Notes: generated from the sequence alone by a model not told the origin. A DNA stretch of 64,000 nucleotides from Gordonia liuliyuniae (GCF_021739025.1 NZ_JAKKOT010000006.1:1-64000), one strand, 5' to 3'. Positions 17,502-27,894 are shown, counted from the first letter of the stretch. Numbers and translations: made by a program.

Positions 17502-17531
17502 CCGACATTTTGGTGTGCGGCAGGATACATT
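17502..17531 (+). promoter_or_regulatory. Candidate promoter of the RCC1-type kinase gene
   Basis: CCGACA at 17502-17507 and TACATT at 17526-17531 are separated by 18 bp, in the interval between divergent pheS and the kinase gene. The -35 element matches four of six consensus bases. Transcription would begin about 70 nt before the GTG start. Confidence 0.35.
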
Positions 17532-17607
17532 TCTGTTGGTCGCACCGCCACCGCCGACGACGCCGCCCCGCAGTCGCCGACAACGAACTTCGCCCATGGA
17601 GGAACCC

Positions 17608-19947
17608 GTGTCAGCACAACCCGGAACAGTCATCGCTGGATACCGCGTGGTCTCCCTGCTCGGGTCGGGCGGCATGGGCGACGTGTACGTCGTCGAGAAT
17701 CCGCAACTGCACCGCAAAGAGGCGATGAAGGTCATCTCGGTCGCCGGGGCTTCCAACTCGGACTTCCAGCAGCGGTTCGCCAACGAGGCCCGCACGGCCG
17801 CATCCCTCGACCATCCGAGCATCATCACGGTCCACAGCTACGGGGTCGCAGATCAGGAGGGATCGGACCAGGCGGCCGGACTCCCCTGGTTCACGATGAG
17901 CTACCTCGACGGCCCGGACATGGCGTCGACGCGCCTCACACCGGCAGAGACGGTCGAGGCCGTCACTCAGGTCGCGAGCGCCCTCGACTACGCTCACGCA
18001 CGGACAGTCGTCCACCGCGACATCAAACCGGCCAACATCGTCATCACACGCGACAGCGACGGCGGTCTCGCCCGCGCGGTGATCCTCGACTTCGGCATCG
18101 CGAAGCTCGCCGACTCCCCGCACCTGACCGCGATGAATTCGGTGGTCGGCACCATGGCCTACACCGCACCGGAGATCATCTCCGGGCAGCCGGCCTCCGC
18201 GAAGTCCGATCAGTACGCACTCGCGTGCACCACCTACCAGGTCCTGACCGGACATGCGCCCTTCGAGGCCGACACCGCGACCGCGTTGATGATGGCCCAC
18301 GTGCAGAAACCGCCGCCGCCGCTGGGGCAGGCTCGTCCCGACCTCGCGTCGCTCGGCCCGGTCCTCGCGCGCGCCATGTCGAAGGATCCGACCGCGCGTT
18401 TCAAGGACTGCCGCGAGTTCGCGGCCGAGCTCCGCCGCGCGTTCACACAGACCGCGGCGGGCACGGCCACCTCGATCGCACCGACGCCGCAGCGTCCCCA
18501 TACGCCGACGCCCACACCGATGCCGGGGCCGGTGCCCGGACCGCCGCCGCCGAATCCCGGTTCCGGGCCGTCGAACCCGGGTTTCGCCCCGGTCCCGGGC
18601 ATGACCCCGTACCCCGGCGCGAACAATCAGCCCGGGTACACCTCGAATCCGCAACAGCCCGGCTTCGGCCCGAGCGGCCCCGGCATCCCGCCGTCGGGAC
18701 CGTGGAACACCGGCCCGGGCGGAATGCCGCCGCAACCGCCGAAGAAGAACCGACGCCCCCTGTTCATCGCCCTCGCCGTTGTCGCCGTAGCGATTATCGC
18801 GGTCGCGGGCACATCGCCGCTGTGGTGGCCGTCGTCCAACGACGGGGCCGATCAGACGATCGCGACCGAGACCCTCGAGGTGTCGTTCGGCGTCGCCTGC
18901 TCGATCCGCGACAGCGAACTGTACTGCTGGGGCGGCAACGACGACGGACAGCTCGGGGACGGCACCACGACCGACCGGGCGACTCCCGCCAAGGTGAACG
19001 GGCTCACCGACGTGACCGCTGTCGCCGTCGGTGGATTCCTCGACGCGGAAGATCAGATCAAGGCGACGACCTGTGCCATCGCGTCCGGCGAAGCCTACTG
19101 CTGGGGCGCTGCAGGATCGGGCCAGGTCGGGAACGGATCCGACTCGCAGGAGACGCAGACGACACCGTTGAAGGTGTCGAACCTGACGAATGTCACCGCG
19201 ATCGCGACCAGCTACGCGGCGACCTGTGCCGTATCCGACGGCGACCTGTACTGCTGGGGCTACGGGACCACCGGTCAGATCGGCAACGGCGGCACCACCG
19301 AACGAGTTCTCTCCCCGACGAAGGTCTCCGGGATCTCCGACGTGAAGTCGGTGTCGATGGGCTCGGGCACGGTGTGCGCGATCGACGGGGAATCCGACCT
19401 GTACTGCTGGGGCAGCAATCAGGACGGACAACTCGGTGACGGGTCAACCTCACAGCGAAATTCACCGGTCAAGGTGAATCTACTCAAGGACGTGGACGAC
19501 GTCTCCGTCGGCATGAGCCGGGACAGTGACAAACGGCTCCACATCGAGACCTGCGCGATCGCGGACGGCAAGGTGTACTGCTGGGGCAATGGACTCGGGA
19601 CCGATTCGACCGACCGCTCGGCACCCGCCGAAGTCACCGGTCTCACCGACCCGAAGCAGATCTCGGCCGACGTCGACACCGCGTGCGTGGTCGAGGAGGC
19701 AGGCGACGTGTACTGCTGGGGCAACAACACCAAGGGCCAGGTCGGCAACGGCACCACCACATCGGTCGACAAGCCGACGAAAGTCTCGAGCCTGCGTGAC
19801 ATCGACGTCGTGAAGACCGGTGGCAGCACGACCTGCGCGAGCACCGACGCGAATGAAGTCTACTGCTGGGGTACCAACTCCAGTAAGCAAGTCAGTTCGT
19901 CGGGGGACTCGACCGGCTCGACGACCCCGGTCAAGATCAACTTCTGA
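17608..19947 (+). CDS. Transmembrane Ser/Thr protein kinase with an extracellular seven-repeat RCC1-like domain
   Basis: The 779-residue product is a bacterial Hanks-type kinase. The glycine loop GSGGMG starts near 19, the ATP lysine is Lys41, the catalytic loop VVHRDIKPAN lies near 133-142 and the DFG motif near 160. A Pro/Gly-rich linker (about 285-378) and one membrane helix (about 384-405) follow. Outside the membrane are seven copies of a repeat with core YCWG...GQLGDGTT, suggesting a seven-bladed RCC1-type beta-propeller. Such an ectodomain could sense a ligand, as the NHL propeller of PknD is thought to do. GTG at 17608 is favoured by GGAGGAA five bases upstream; an in-frame ATG lies at 17596. 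Confidence 0.9.
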   Translation: MSAQPGTVIAGYRVVSLLGSGGMGDVYVVENPQLHRKEAMKVISVAGASNSDFQQRFANEARTAASLDHPSIITVHSYGVADQEGSDQAAGLPWFTMSYLDGPDMASTRLTPAETVEAVTQVASALDYAHARTVVHRDIKPANIVITRDSDGGLARAVILDFGIAKLADSPHLTAMNSVVGTMAYTAPEIISGQPASAKSDQYALACTTYQVLTGHAPFEADTATALMMAHVQKPPPPLGQARPDLASLGPVLARAMSKDPTARFKDCREFAAELRRAFTQTAAGTATSIAPTPQRPHTPTPTPMPGPVPGPPPPNPGSGPSNPGFAPVPGMTPYPGANNQPGYTSNPQQPGFGPSGPGIPPSGPWNTGPGGMPPQPPKKNRRPLFIALAVVAVAIIAVAGTSPLWWPSSNDGADQTIATETLEVSFGVACSIRDSELYCWGGNDDGQLGDGTTTDRATPAKVNGLTDVTAVAVGGFLDAEDQIKATTCAIASGEAYCWGAAGSGQVGNGSDSQETQTTPLKVSNLTNVTAIATSYAATCAVSDGDLYCWGYGTTGQIGNGGTTERVLSPTKVSGISDVKSVSMGSGTVCAIDGESDLYCWGSNQDGQLGDGSTSQRNSPVKVNLLKDVDDVSVGMSRDSDKRLHIETCAIADGKVYCWGNGLGTDSTDRSAPAEVTGLTDPKQISADVDTACVVEEAGDVYCWGNNTKGQVGNGTTTSVDKPTKVSSLRDIDVVKTGGSTTCASTDANEVYCWGTNSSKQVSSSGDSTGSTTPVKINF

Positions 19948-20014
19948 CCGGTTCGCGCGCCCCGACGATCTCCACGCTCCCGTCTGACCGGTCGGCAGCT
20001 GACCGGAACCGCCG

Positions 20015-20842
20015 CTATGCGGGCCGACCGCGGTTCTGCACGCGAGCGCTCGCGTAGAGGCAGATCGCGCTCGCGGCCGCCAGGTTGAGACTCTCGGCGC
20101 GACCGTGAATCGGGATCGACAACCGGTGATCGGCTTCGGCGAGGATCTGCGCGGGCAGACCGTGCGCCTCGTTGCCGAACAGCCAGGCGTGCGCCGCGCG
20201 CAGCGTCTCGTCGGCGTCGTCGAGCGACAGTTCGCCGTCCATCGTCGTCGCGATGAGGGCCGCGCCCGCGGCACGGATGCGGGCGAGTGCGCCGACGACG
20301 TCGGCGTCCCGCACCACCGGAATGTGGAAGACGCTGCCTGCCGAGGCGCGGACGCTCTTCGCGTTGTGCGGGTCGACGGCGTCCCCGAGCAGGATCACCG
20401 CATCGGCGCCCATCGCGTCGGCACACCTCGTCAACGTCCCGACGTTGCCGGGCTCCCTCGGTTCGACGGCCACGACCAGCAACGCGGGTCGCCGATCGAG
20501 TACGGCCTCGAGCGTGGACGTCACGAGATCACAGACCGCGAACACGCCAGGCGACGTCGTCGCCTCCGACAGTTTCGATGCCGCACGGTCGTTGAGCAGA
20601 TGGACCGGCAGGCCCGCGTCGACGGCTCGCTGCACCAGTGTCTCGTGCCGGTCGACGTCGGTCTCGCGGACGAGCAGCGCGCCCGCGCGCCCCGTGGCGA
20701 GTGCCGCGTCCACCGAGTTGAATCCTTCGACGAGGAACCGGCCCTCGGCGCGCCGCACCGACGCCCGGTGAAGCTTCGTCAACGAGACGACCCGCGACGA
20801 ACGTTCGGTGAGAACGTTCGTCGCGGGTCGCTTCTCGATCAT
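20015..20842 (-). CDS. TrmH/SpoU-family RNA 2'-O-methyltransferase (tsnR-like)
   Basis: This SPOUT-fold enzyme is predicted to methylate ribose 2'-OH in rRNA. The 275-residue protein has a substrate-binding N-terminal domain and the three SpoU motifs: EPREPGNVGTLTRCADAMGA, LFGNEAHGLP and IPIHGRAESLNLAAASAI, which form the knotted SAM site. It occupies the place of Rv1644 (tsnR) beside rplT. The ATG at 20842 is the only canonical start before the conserved VLTERSSRV, and the coding sequence just after it contains a 19-bp hairpin. The target nucleotide is unknown. Confidence 0.88.
   Translation of the reverse strand: MIEKRPATNVLTERSSRVVSLTKLHRASVRRAEGRFLVEGFNSVDAALATGRAGALLVRETDVDRHETLVQRAVDAGLPVHLLNDRAASKLSEATTSPGVFAVCDLVTSTLEAVLDRRPALLVVAVEPREPGNVGTLTRCADAMGADAVILLGDAVDPHNAKSVRASAGSVFHIPVVRDADVVGALARIRAAGAALIATTMDGELSLDDADETLRAAHAWLFGNEAHGLPAQILAEADHRLSIPIHGRAESLNLAAASAICLYASARVQNRGRPA
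20788..20830 (-). other. Perfect 19-bp inverted repeat in the 5' coding region of the rRNA methyltransferase
   Basis: Arms 20788-20806 and 20812-20830 are perfectly complementary with a five-base loop. The hairpin begins 12 bases after the ATG and 63 bases after the rplT stop. It could terminate or attenuate infC-rpmI-rplT transcription before the methyltransferase is made, or restrict its translation. There is no U-tract. The repeat also encodes the conserved VLTERSSRV-type segment. Confidence 0.6.
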
Positions 20843-20892
20843 GTCTCGCTCCGCTCGGCAGGCGAGCTCATAGCTCGAGTGCGCTCAACTGG

Positions 20893-21273
20893 TCAGGCCA
20901 CCGGAGCGTTGACGTCGGCAGGCAGTGCCGCGCGAGCGACCTCGACGAGACCGGTGAAGGCCGCCGGGTCGGTGATCGCGATGTCGGACAGGACCTTGCG
21001 GTCGACCTCGACGCCTGCGAGCTTCAAGCCCTGGATGAGGCGGTTGTACGTGATGTCGTTCGCGCGGGCCGCAGCGTTGATGCGGGTGATCCACAGCTTG
21101 CGGAAGTCGCCCTTGCGCTGACGACGGTCACGGTACGCGTACGTCATCGAGTGGAGCTGCTGCTCCTTCGCCTTGCGGTACAGGCGCGACCGCTGTCCGC
21201 GGTAGCCCTTCGATGCCTCGAGAGTTGCGCGGCGCTTCTTCTGGGCGTTGACCGCCCTTTTCACACGTGCCAT
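20893..21273 (-). CDS. rplT: 50S ribosomal protein L20
   Basis: The 126-residue basic protein begins [15 protein letters not shown] and contains the L20 signature region [19 protein letters not shown]20 binds 23S rRNA early in 50S assembly, and in several bacteria represses its own operon. It is the last gene of infC-rpmI-rplT, 36 bp after rpmI. Confidence 0.98.
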   Translation of the reverse strand: MARVKRAVNAQKKRRATLEASKGYRGQRSRLYRKAKEQQLHSMTYAYRDRRQRKGDFRKLWITRINAAARANDITYNRLIQGLKLAGVEVDRKVLSDIAITDPAAFTGLVEVARAALPADVNAPVA

Positions 21274-21309
21274 TAGTCTGTAATCCTTTTACGTCGTCTC
21301 AGGGGAAGA

Positions 21310-21504
21310 TCAGCGGTTGAGCAGTCGCTTGATGCGCGGGGCGTCGTTTTCGCTCACCACGGTGGTGCCGTCGAGACGGCGGGTGACGCGCGACGACTTG
21401 TGCTCGAGGAGGTGGCGCTTGCCTGCCTTCTGACGAACGATCTTGCCGCTGCCGGTCACCTTGAAACGCTTCGCGGTGCCCTTGTGGGTCTTGCTCTTCG
21501 GCAT
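21310..21504 (-). CDS. rpmI: 50S ribosomal protein L35
   Basis: The 64-residue protein begins [15 protein letters not shown] and contains the L35 pattern [10 protein letters not shown], ending in RIKRLLNR. It lies between infC and rplT, the universal arrangement of this operon. It starts with ATG preceded by AAGGAA, at the normal family length. Confidence 0.98.
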   Translation of the reverse strand: MPKSKTHKGTAKRFKVTGSGKIVRQKAGKRHLLEHKSSRVTRRLDGTTVVSENDAPRIKRLLNR

Positions 21505-21592
21505 GGGTTTTCCTTAAATCAGGCGAACTCCAGCCGCACCGGATCACCGGTGCTGCTCGAATCCACTTAGGTACGGAGTTCTTCTTATGGAC

Positions 21593-22141
<549 letters not shown>

Positions 22142-22394
22142 GGGGCCTCCTCGATAAATGGTTACTCACGTGGCCGGCCAGGAGAACTGGCAGCTCGAGG
22201 AGATCGAGACCGAATAAACACCGTCGTGCGCAGAGCTTCACCTCTGCGATCGATCGCAGGTGACGCTCCGTCGTCTCGCGACGGTGTGACCGGAACCGGA
22301 CAACAGCGGGCGTGTCGGCCTGCGTCGTACGGTGGGACTCGAGTTCCTCTTGCTACCCCGGCGTCAACCGGAGCGGTCATGCTGTGAAAGTCTA
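22142..22394 (-). promoter_or_regulatory. infC leader with extended -10 promoter and two hairpins
   Basis: TAGACT at 22389-22394 on the minus strand is preceded by TG-N, an extended -10 element; no good -35 is visible. The resulting leader of about 240 nt contains hairpins at 22239-22262, built around the palindrome gcgatcgatcgc, and at 22268-22284 (ccgtcg/cgacgg). The Shine-Dalgarno AGGAGG is at 22146-22151. L20- or IF3-mediated control is plausible, but the leader does not match a leader family I can name. Confidence 0.5.
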
Positions 22395-22400
22395 ACAGGC

Positions 22401-22802
22401 GTGAGCGCTAACTCCTATTCGACCGGCGACCCCTCCTCCGACGACACGCATGCGCATGTCGCGCCGGGTGGGGCTGCTGATGACAACGTCCGCGAACTCG
22501 CGACGATTCCCGCCGTCGAGGTGACCACTCGCGCGGCGATCATGCTGATGAGCGCTGCCGCCGAGAAGATCGGCCCCGAAGCGGGCGGTGAAGCCGAGCA
22601 CCAGGATCTTCCCGAAGCCCGCGCGCTCGTCACCGCGCTCGCCGGTCTGGTGACCGCCGCGTCACCCGACCTCGGCCTGCACCGAAAGCCGATCATGGAC
22701 GGACTCAAGGCGCTGCAGTCGGCGTTCCGCGAGGCGTCCGCGTACCCGGACGAGCCCGGCGAGGGACCCGGCGAGAAGTACACCGGTCCGGTCAAGGGCT
22801 GA
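22401..22802 (+). CDS. DUF1844 domain-containing protein
   Basis: The 133-residue acidic protein contains the DUF1844 pattern: an alpha-helical segment VTTRAAIMLMSAAAEKIG followed by DLPEARALVTALAGLVTA and a Gly/Pro-rich C-terminal tail. The function is unknown; the family is widespread in actinobacteria and commonly sits divergently from infC. The start is GTG at 22401, and its promoter must overlap that of infC. The next gene follows after 18 bp, suggesting a two-gene transcript. Confidence 0.8.
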   Translation: MSANSYSTGDPSSDDTHAHVAPGGAADDNVRELATIPAVEVTTRAAIMLMSAAAEKIGPEAGGEAEHQDLPEARALVTALAGLVTAASPDLGLHRKPIMDGLKALQSAFREASAYPDEPGEGPGEKYTGPVKG

Positions 22803-22820
22803 TCCGGCTAGCCTGGGGAC

Positions 22821-23123
22821 ATGACCACTCCAGGCGAGCCCGAATACATCGACGCCGAGATCGTCGAGGCCGTCTCCTCCCCCGACTTCACGCCGACCGT
22901 GCACGCACCGTCGGCCGAGGAGGTTACCGGGTACACCGACTCCGGCGTCCCGACGTTCGACTTCGTCCGCGACAAGATCGAGCATCGCACCGCCACCGCG
23001 GACGGCGGTCAGTTCCTCGCCGAGTCCGGCCAGGAGGCCGCCGCGATCGACGAGGCGATGGCCGCACGTGACGACGCCGCGAAGCGCAAACTCGACGAGA
23101 TCCGCAAGTCGATGGGGCTGTAG
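22821..23123 (+). CDS. Hypothetical small acidic protein
   Basis: I do not recognise this 100-residue protein. It begins MTTPGEPEYIDAEIVEA, lacks signal peptide and membrane segments, and ends in a charged helical stretch AARDDAAKRKLDEIRKSMG. It has a clear ATG start, a normal codon bias and sits 18 bp after the DUF1844 gene, so it is probably translated. A tandem repeat begins at its stop codon. Confidence 0.65.
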   Translation: MTTPGEPEYIDAEIVEAVSSPDFTPTVHAPSAEEVTGYTDSGVPTFDFVRDKIEHRTATADGGQFLAESGQEAAAIDEAMAARDDAAKRKLDEIRKSMGL

Positions 23124-23180
23124 CCTCACCCCCCAGGCAGCCTCACCCCCCAGGCAGCCTCACCCCAGGCAGCCTCACCC
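23122..23180. repeat. Short tandem repeat after a stop codon
   Basis: Two exact 17-bp copies of agcctcaccccccaggc (23122-23138 and 23139-23155) are followed by a 15-bp copy (23156-23170) and a degenerate fourth. The array lies between convergent genes. It shows no dyad or spacer structure, so it is probably a slippage product. Confidence 0.85.
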
Positions 23181-23214
23181 CTGCCGGTCGCACCGCGTCC
23201 GGCACCGGCCGGCT

Positions 23215-24177
23215 TCACGCTCCGGTGACCGGCGGGACGGCGATGCACGGAACCGGCCTCGGATGCGCCGGGTCGAGGGCGTTCAACACAAGAGCCGCAC
23301 TCCGCCGGTTCGCGACGATCGACATGTGGTCGGAATGGTCCTTCCCGCACCCGTCCTGCACCGTGATGTTCCGGACGTCCGTGCCCGCCGGACCATCGAG
23401 GAGCCCCACACTGTACGGCGTGACGATCGTGTCGTGGCTGGTGACGATGTTCGTGTAGCGCACCCCGGGCAGATACGGCGTCGGGAGCCGGACCGCACGA
23501 TTGAAGTTGAGATCGGCTGGCGGCGCCGTGCAGTCTCGGCAGTCGGGTCTGGGTTCTTCCTTGACGCCCAACAGCTTTCGGATCCGGCCGACCGCGTCGC
23601 CGAGTTCGTCGTCCTGGTCGGGCCCCTGCCTCCAGTACGGCGCGAGAGAGATGTACGCGTTCACGTGCCCGGCCCCGCCGAGGTACTTCATCCAGTAGGT
23701 GGGGTGCTCCGTCCCCTGCGAGTGCCCGACCACGTCGAGTTCGTCCGAGCCGGTCGCTGCCAGGACACGGTCGGCGAACGACTTGATCTGCCACGAACTG
23801 TCGACCTTCGGGCCGAGCCCACCGATCGCCGACGCCGGCCAGCGCGCGCTGAGCGCCCCGTACGTCGGCGCGAACACACAGTAGCCGTCGCCGACGAGAA
23901 CCGCGGCAAGCGTCGCCCAGTTCGTCTGACGTCCCCCACCGGTCCCGTGTACGAGCATCACCGAGCGGGGATGCTTCGCTGTCGGTCGGCAACCGAAATC
24001 GTTGGTCCCCGGCAGCGAACCGCCGGGGTTCGCGAGTTCGGCGCGGATCCCGTCCAGGAAGCTGTAGGTGATCGGCGCAGCATGCGCGGGCGAGGCCACC
24101 ATCCCGGTCAGACCGACTCCCGTCCAACACAGCGCGGCGACCACGACGACGATCCCGGAGACCAGCGAACGACCCAT
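23215..24177 (-). CDS. Secreted lipase/esterase (alpha/beta hydrolase)
   Basis: The 320-residue protein has an N-terminal signal peptide with hydrophobic core VVVVAALCWTGVGLTGM and probable cleavage after AHA (near residue 33). The mature part has the oxyanion-type VMLVHGTGGG and nucleophile motif VVGHSQGTEH, typical of the actinobacterial secreted lipase (class 2-like) family. Asp and His candidates follow, the latter in KDHSDHMSI. The cysteines in DCRDC could form a disulfide. It likely acts on acylglycerols or other esters outside the membrane. It is convergent with the preceding small gene. Confidence 0.85.
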   Translation of the reverse strand: MGRSLVSGIVVVVAALCWTGVGLTGMVASPAHAAPITYSFLDGIRAELANPGGSLPGTNDFGCRPTAKHPRSVMLVHGTGGGRQTNWATLAAVLVGDGYCVFAPTYGALSARWPASAIGGLGPKVDSSWQIKSFADRVLAATGSDELDVVGHSQGTEHPTYWMKYLGGAGHVNAYISLAPYWRQGPDQDDELGDAVGRIRKLLGVKEEPRPDCRDCTAPPADLNFNRAVRLPTPYLPGVRYTNIVTSHDTIVTPYSVGLLDGPAGTDVRNITVQDGCGKDHSDHMSIVANRRSAALVLNALDPAHPRPVPCIAVPPVTGA

Positions 24178-24214
24178 GACGTCACGCTAGTGCCTCGCGA
24201 ACGGCAGGCGAAGC

Positions 24215-25000
24215 CTATCGACGAGGCATGCTGCGAGAATCCCGCGCTACGAGGACGACCGTCTGCCCGTCGTCGCCGTCGACGATGCGCGTCCGGTAAC
24301 CGATCTCGTCCGCAAGCGCCGCGGCCGCGGCGACCTGACCGCGATGCAGCTCCAGCGCGACGGCTCCGCCCGGAACCAGAACCTCACGCGAGGCTCCGAC
24401 GAGCCGTCGCACCGCGTCGAGCCCGTCCGATCCACCGAACAGCGCCGCAGGCGGTTCGTGGTCGACGGCTTCGGCTGGCAACAGCCCGGCGTAAGAGTCG
24501 GGCACGTACGGCGTGACGGCGGCGACGACAGCGACTCGTCCGAGCATCGGCTCCGGCAGCGCCGCGAGCAGGTCGCCGCGGTGAGCGTCAGCGGTGGGGA
24601 CGTTACGGCGTGCGAAGTGCAGCGCACGCTCATCGGTGTCGGTGAGTATCACCGGCGTGCCCGGTGACGCCCTCGCGACCCAGGCACCGATCGGCGCCAC
24701 CCCACAGCACGCCTCGACAAAGACGCCGTCGATGCCGCGAATCAGTTCTGTGCCGAGCAGTTCTGTACTGACCAGTTTCGCGGCGACCGCAGCCAACAGC
24801 AGCGACCGCTGTCGAGGCACGAAGACTCCGGTGCCGACGTGCAGGTCGAGACCGCCGAATTCGACGCGTCCGACGATGTGCTCGAGCGGCTCCCCCGCAG
24901 CCCGGCGTCGAACCCACGCGTCCAACTGCCCGTCATCGCGAACCCAGCGGCGCAGGACACGCGCCTCGTCGTCCGCGAACACGCAGCCCGCGGACTTCAA
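24215..25000 (-). CDS. HemK/PrmC-like methyltransferase with an altered NPPY motif
   Basis: The 261-residue protein looks like PrmC, the glutamine methyltransferase of release factors: a helical N-terminal domain with EPLEHIVGRVEFGGL, FVPRQRS, and a SAM-binding domain with VEACCGVAPIG. The hallmark NPPY that holds the substrate glutamine instead reads VTPY in VTPYVPDSY. It may therefore have a different substrate or be a divergent paralogue. The TTG start at 25000 is uncertain because the frame stays open into uvrA without an ATG or GTG. It directly follows uvrA by 20 bp. Confidence 0.75.
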   Translation of the reverse strand: MKSAGCVFADDEARVLRRWVRDDGQLDAWVRRRAAGEPLEHIVGRVEFGGLDLHVGTGVFVPRQRSLLLAAVAAKLVSTELLGTELIRGIDGVFVEACCGVAPIGAWVARASPGTPVILTDTDERALHFARRNVPTADAHRGDLLAALPEPMLGRVAVVAAVTPYVPDSYAGLLPAEAVDHEPPAALFGGSDGLDAVRRLVGASREVLVPGGAVALELHRGQVAAAAALADEIGYRTRIVDGDDGQTVVLVARDSRSMPRR

Positions 25001-25020
25001 CGCATCGACGACGGGGTCGA

Positions 25021-27894
25021 TCAGCCTGCCTCTTCGACCGGTGGGAGGACGTCGCCGATGAATCTGCCCGTGTGCGACTCCGGAACAGCCGCGACCGCCT
25101 CCGGCGTGCCCTGTGCGACGACGGTGCCGCCACCGTTGCCGCCTTCGGGGCCCATGTCGATGATCCAGTCGGCCGTCTTGATGACATCGAGGTTGTGTTC
25201 GATGACGATCACCGTGTTGCCCTTGTCAACGAGTCCGTTGATCACCAGCAGGAGTTTACGGATGTCTTCGAAGTGCAGACCGGTGGTCGGCTCGTCGAGA
25301 ATGTAGACGGTGCGGCCCGTCGACCGCTTCTGCAGTTCGGACGCCAGCTTCACACGCTGCGCTTCACCACCGGACAGGGTCGGCGCAGGCTGACCGAGTC
25401 GGACGTAGCCGAGCCCGACCTCGACGAGTGTCTTCAAGTAGCGGTGGATCGACGTGACCGGCTCGAAGAAGTCAGCGGCCTCGTCGATCGGCATGTCGAG
25501 CACTTCCGCGATCGTCTTGCCCTTGTAGTGCACTTCGAGCGTCTCGCGGTTGTAGCGCGCGCCGTGGCACACCTCGCACGGGACATACACGTCGGGTAGG
25601 AAGTTCATCTCGATCTTGATGGTGCCTTCACCCATGCACGCTTCGCATCGTCCGCCCTTGACGTTGAACGAGAAGCGCCCCGGTTGATAGCCGCGGACCT
25701 TCGCCTCGGTCGTCGCCGCGAACAGCGTGCGGATCTTGTCGAAGACGCCCGTGTAGGTCGCCGGGTTCGAGCGCGGGGTACGCCCGATCGGCGACTGGTC
25801 CACCTGGACGAGCTTGTCCAGGTGTTCGAGGCCCTTGATCCGGGTGTGGTGTCCGGGAACCTGGCGGGCGCCGTTCAGCTTGTTTGCCAACACGGTCGCG
25901 AGGATGTCGTTGACGAGCGTCGACTTGCCCGACCCGGACACGCCGGTGACCGCGGTGACAACACCGAGCGGGAACGAGACGTCGATCCCGCGCAGGTTGT
26001 TCTCACGCGCTCCGACGACGGTCACCTGACGCTTCTTGTCGATCGGACGTCGGACGGCAGGAACGTCGAGCACTTCCCGACCGGACAGGTAGGCGCCCGT
26101 CAGTGAAGCCTCGTTGGCCAGGAGGCCCGCGTAGTCGCCGCTGTGCACCACCTGTCCGCCGTGCTCGCCCGCACGCGGACCGATGTCGACGATCCAGTCG
26201 GCTGCCCGAATCGTGTCCTCATCGTGTTCGACGACGATCAGCGTGTTGCCCAGGTCGCGCAACCGGACCAAGGTGTCGATCAGCCGGCGATTGTCACGCT
26301 GGTGAAGGCCGATCGACGGCTCGTCCAACACGTAGAGGACGCCCGCCAGACCAGCACCGATCTGCGTCGCGAGACGGATGCGCTGCGCTTCGCCGCCCGA
26401 CAGCGACCCCGCCGCGCGCGAGAGCGACAGGTATTCGAGGCCGACGTCGAGCAGGAACCGGATGCGGGCCTGCACCTCTTTGAGGACGCGGCCCGCGATC
26501 GCGGCCTCACGCTCACCGAGCCGCAATCCGTCGAGGTATTCGGCGCATTCGGCCACCGACAGCGCGGTCACGTCGGCGATCGACTTCGCGCCGTGCACCG
26601 GATTGTCGATGGTGACAGCGAGGATCTCGGGACGCAGCCGGGTGCCGCTGCACGCCGGGCACGGCACGTCGCGCATGTAGCCCTCGTACCGGTCCTTCAT
26701 CTGCTCGGACTCGGTGGCATCGGCGCGGCGCGACAGGAACGACATCACACCCTCGAACTCGGTGTAGTACGACCGAACACGTCCGTAGCGGTTCTTGAAC
26801 CGGACGTGCACCTGGTGGTCGGACCCGTTGAGCAGTGCCGAACGCGCGTTCTTCGGCAACGACCCCCACGGGGTGTCGACGTCGAACCCCATCTGTTCGC
26901 CGAGCCCCTCCATCAGACGGAGAAAGTACGCCGCGTTGTGGCCGGTGGACCACGGCGCGACCGCGCCGTCGCGCAGAGTGCTGTCCGGGTCGGGGACGAC
27001 GAGCGACTCGTCGACCTCCTTCTGGACGCCGAGACCGTCGCACGACGGGCACGCTCCGTACGGCGAGTTGAACGAGAACGCGCGCGGCTCGAGGTCGTCG
27101 ATGGCGATCGGATGGGCGTTGGGGCACGCCATCTTCTCCGAGAACCGACGTTCGCGGTCCGGGTCGTTCTCGTCGAGATCAACGAAGTCGAGGACGATGA
27201 TGCCGTCCGCCAGTCGGAGCGCGGTCTCGATCGAATCGGTGAGGCGCTGTTTGGCAGACGCCTTGACGACGAGTCGGTCGACGACGACGTCGACGTCGTG
27301 CTTCTCCTGCTTCTTGAGCTTGGGCGGGTCGGCCAATTGGTGGACGACACCGTCGATGCGCGCACGCGCGAAGCCCTGGGTCTGCAGGTCGGCGAAGAGG
27401 TCGACGAACTCGCCCTTGCGCGTCCGTACGACGGGCGCGAGCACTTGGAACCGGGTGCCCTCGTCCATCTCGAGGATCTGGTCGACGATCTGCTGCGGCG
27501 TCTGCCGTTCGATGCGTTCCCCGCACACCGGGCAGTGCGCGGTCCCCGCGCGGGCGTACAGCAGGCGGAGGTAGTCGTACACCTCGGTGATGGTGCCGAC
27601 CGTGGACCGCGGGTTGCGGTTGGTCGACTTCTGGTCGATCGACACCGCGGGCGAGAGCCCCTCGATGAAGTCGACGTCCGGCTTGTCCATCTGTCCGAGG
27701 AACTGCCGCGCGTACGCCGACAGCGATTCGACGTAGCGGCGTTGCCCTTCGGCGAAGATCGTGTCGAACGCCAACGACGACTTGCCCGAACCCGACAGTC
27801 CCGTGAACACGACCAGCGAGTCGCGGGGCAGGTCGACATCGACGCCACGCAGATTGTGTTCGCGCGCGCCACGGACGATGAGCCGATCAACCAC
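25021..27894 (-). CDS. uvrA: Excinuclease ABC subunit A
   Basis: UvrA is the damage-sensing ATPase of nucleotide excision repair. The 957-residue product has two ABC ATPase halves with Walker A motifs [13 protein letters not shown] (near 32) and [13 protein letters not shown] (C-terminal half), ABC signatures SLSGGEAQR and TLSGGEAQR, and zinc modules including CPVCGERI and CEACMGEGT...[11 protein letters not shown] chose GTG at 27894 because [17 protein letters not shown] is the conserved beginning and AAGGGA lies upstream. A damage-type promoter precedes it. Confidence 0.97.
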   Translation of the reverse strand: MVDRLIVRGAREHNLRGVDVDLPRDSLVVFTGLSGSGKSSLAFDTIFAEGQRRYVESLSAYARQFLGQMDKPDVDFIEGLSPAVSIDQKSTNRNPRSTVGTITEVYDYLRLLYARAGTAHCPVCGERIERQTPQQIVDQILEMDEGTRFQVLAPVVRTRKGEFVDLFADLQTQGFARARIDGVVHQLADPPKLKKQEKHDVDVVVDRLVVKASAKQRLTDSIETALRLADGIIVLDFVDLDENDPDRERRFSEKMACPNAHPIAIDDLEPRAFSFNSPYGACPSCDGLGVQKEVDESLVVPDPDSTLRDGAVAPWSTGHNAAYFLRLMEGLGEQMGFDVDTPWGSLPKNARSALLNGSDHQVHVRFKNRYGRVRSYYTEFEGVMSFLSRRADATESEQMKDRYEGYMRDVPCPACSGTRLRPEILAVTIDNPVHGAKSIADVTALSVAECAEYLDGLRLGEREAAIAGRVLKEVQARIRFLLDVGLEYLSLSRAAGSLSGGEAQRIRLATQIGAGLAGVLYVLDEPSIGLHQRDNRRLIDTLVRLRDLGNTLIVVEHDEDTIRAADWIVDIGPRAGEHGGQVVHSGDYAGLLANEASLTGAYLSGREVLDVPAVRRPIDKKRQVTVVGARENNLRGIDVSFPLGVVTAVTGVSGSGKSTLVNDILATVLANKLNGARQVPGHHTRIKGLEHLDKLVQVDQSPIGRTPRSNPATYTGVFDKIRTLFAATTEAKVRGYQPGRFSFNVKGGRCEACMGEGTIKIEMNFLPDVYVPCEVCHGARYNRETLEVHYKGKTIAEVLDMPIDEAADFFEPVTSIHRYLKTLVEVGLGYVRLGQPAPTLSGGEAQRVKLASELQKRSTGRTVYILDEPTTGLHFEDIRKLLLVINGLVDKGNTVIVIEHNLDVIKTADWIIDMGPEGGNGGGTVVAQGTPEAVAAVPESHTGRFIGDVLPPVEEAG

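Noticed and set aside
23122..23180. CRISPR array
   Set aside because: Units are contiguous, 15-17 bp, without spacers and without cas genes.
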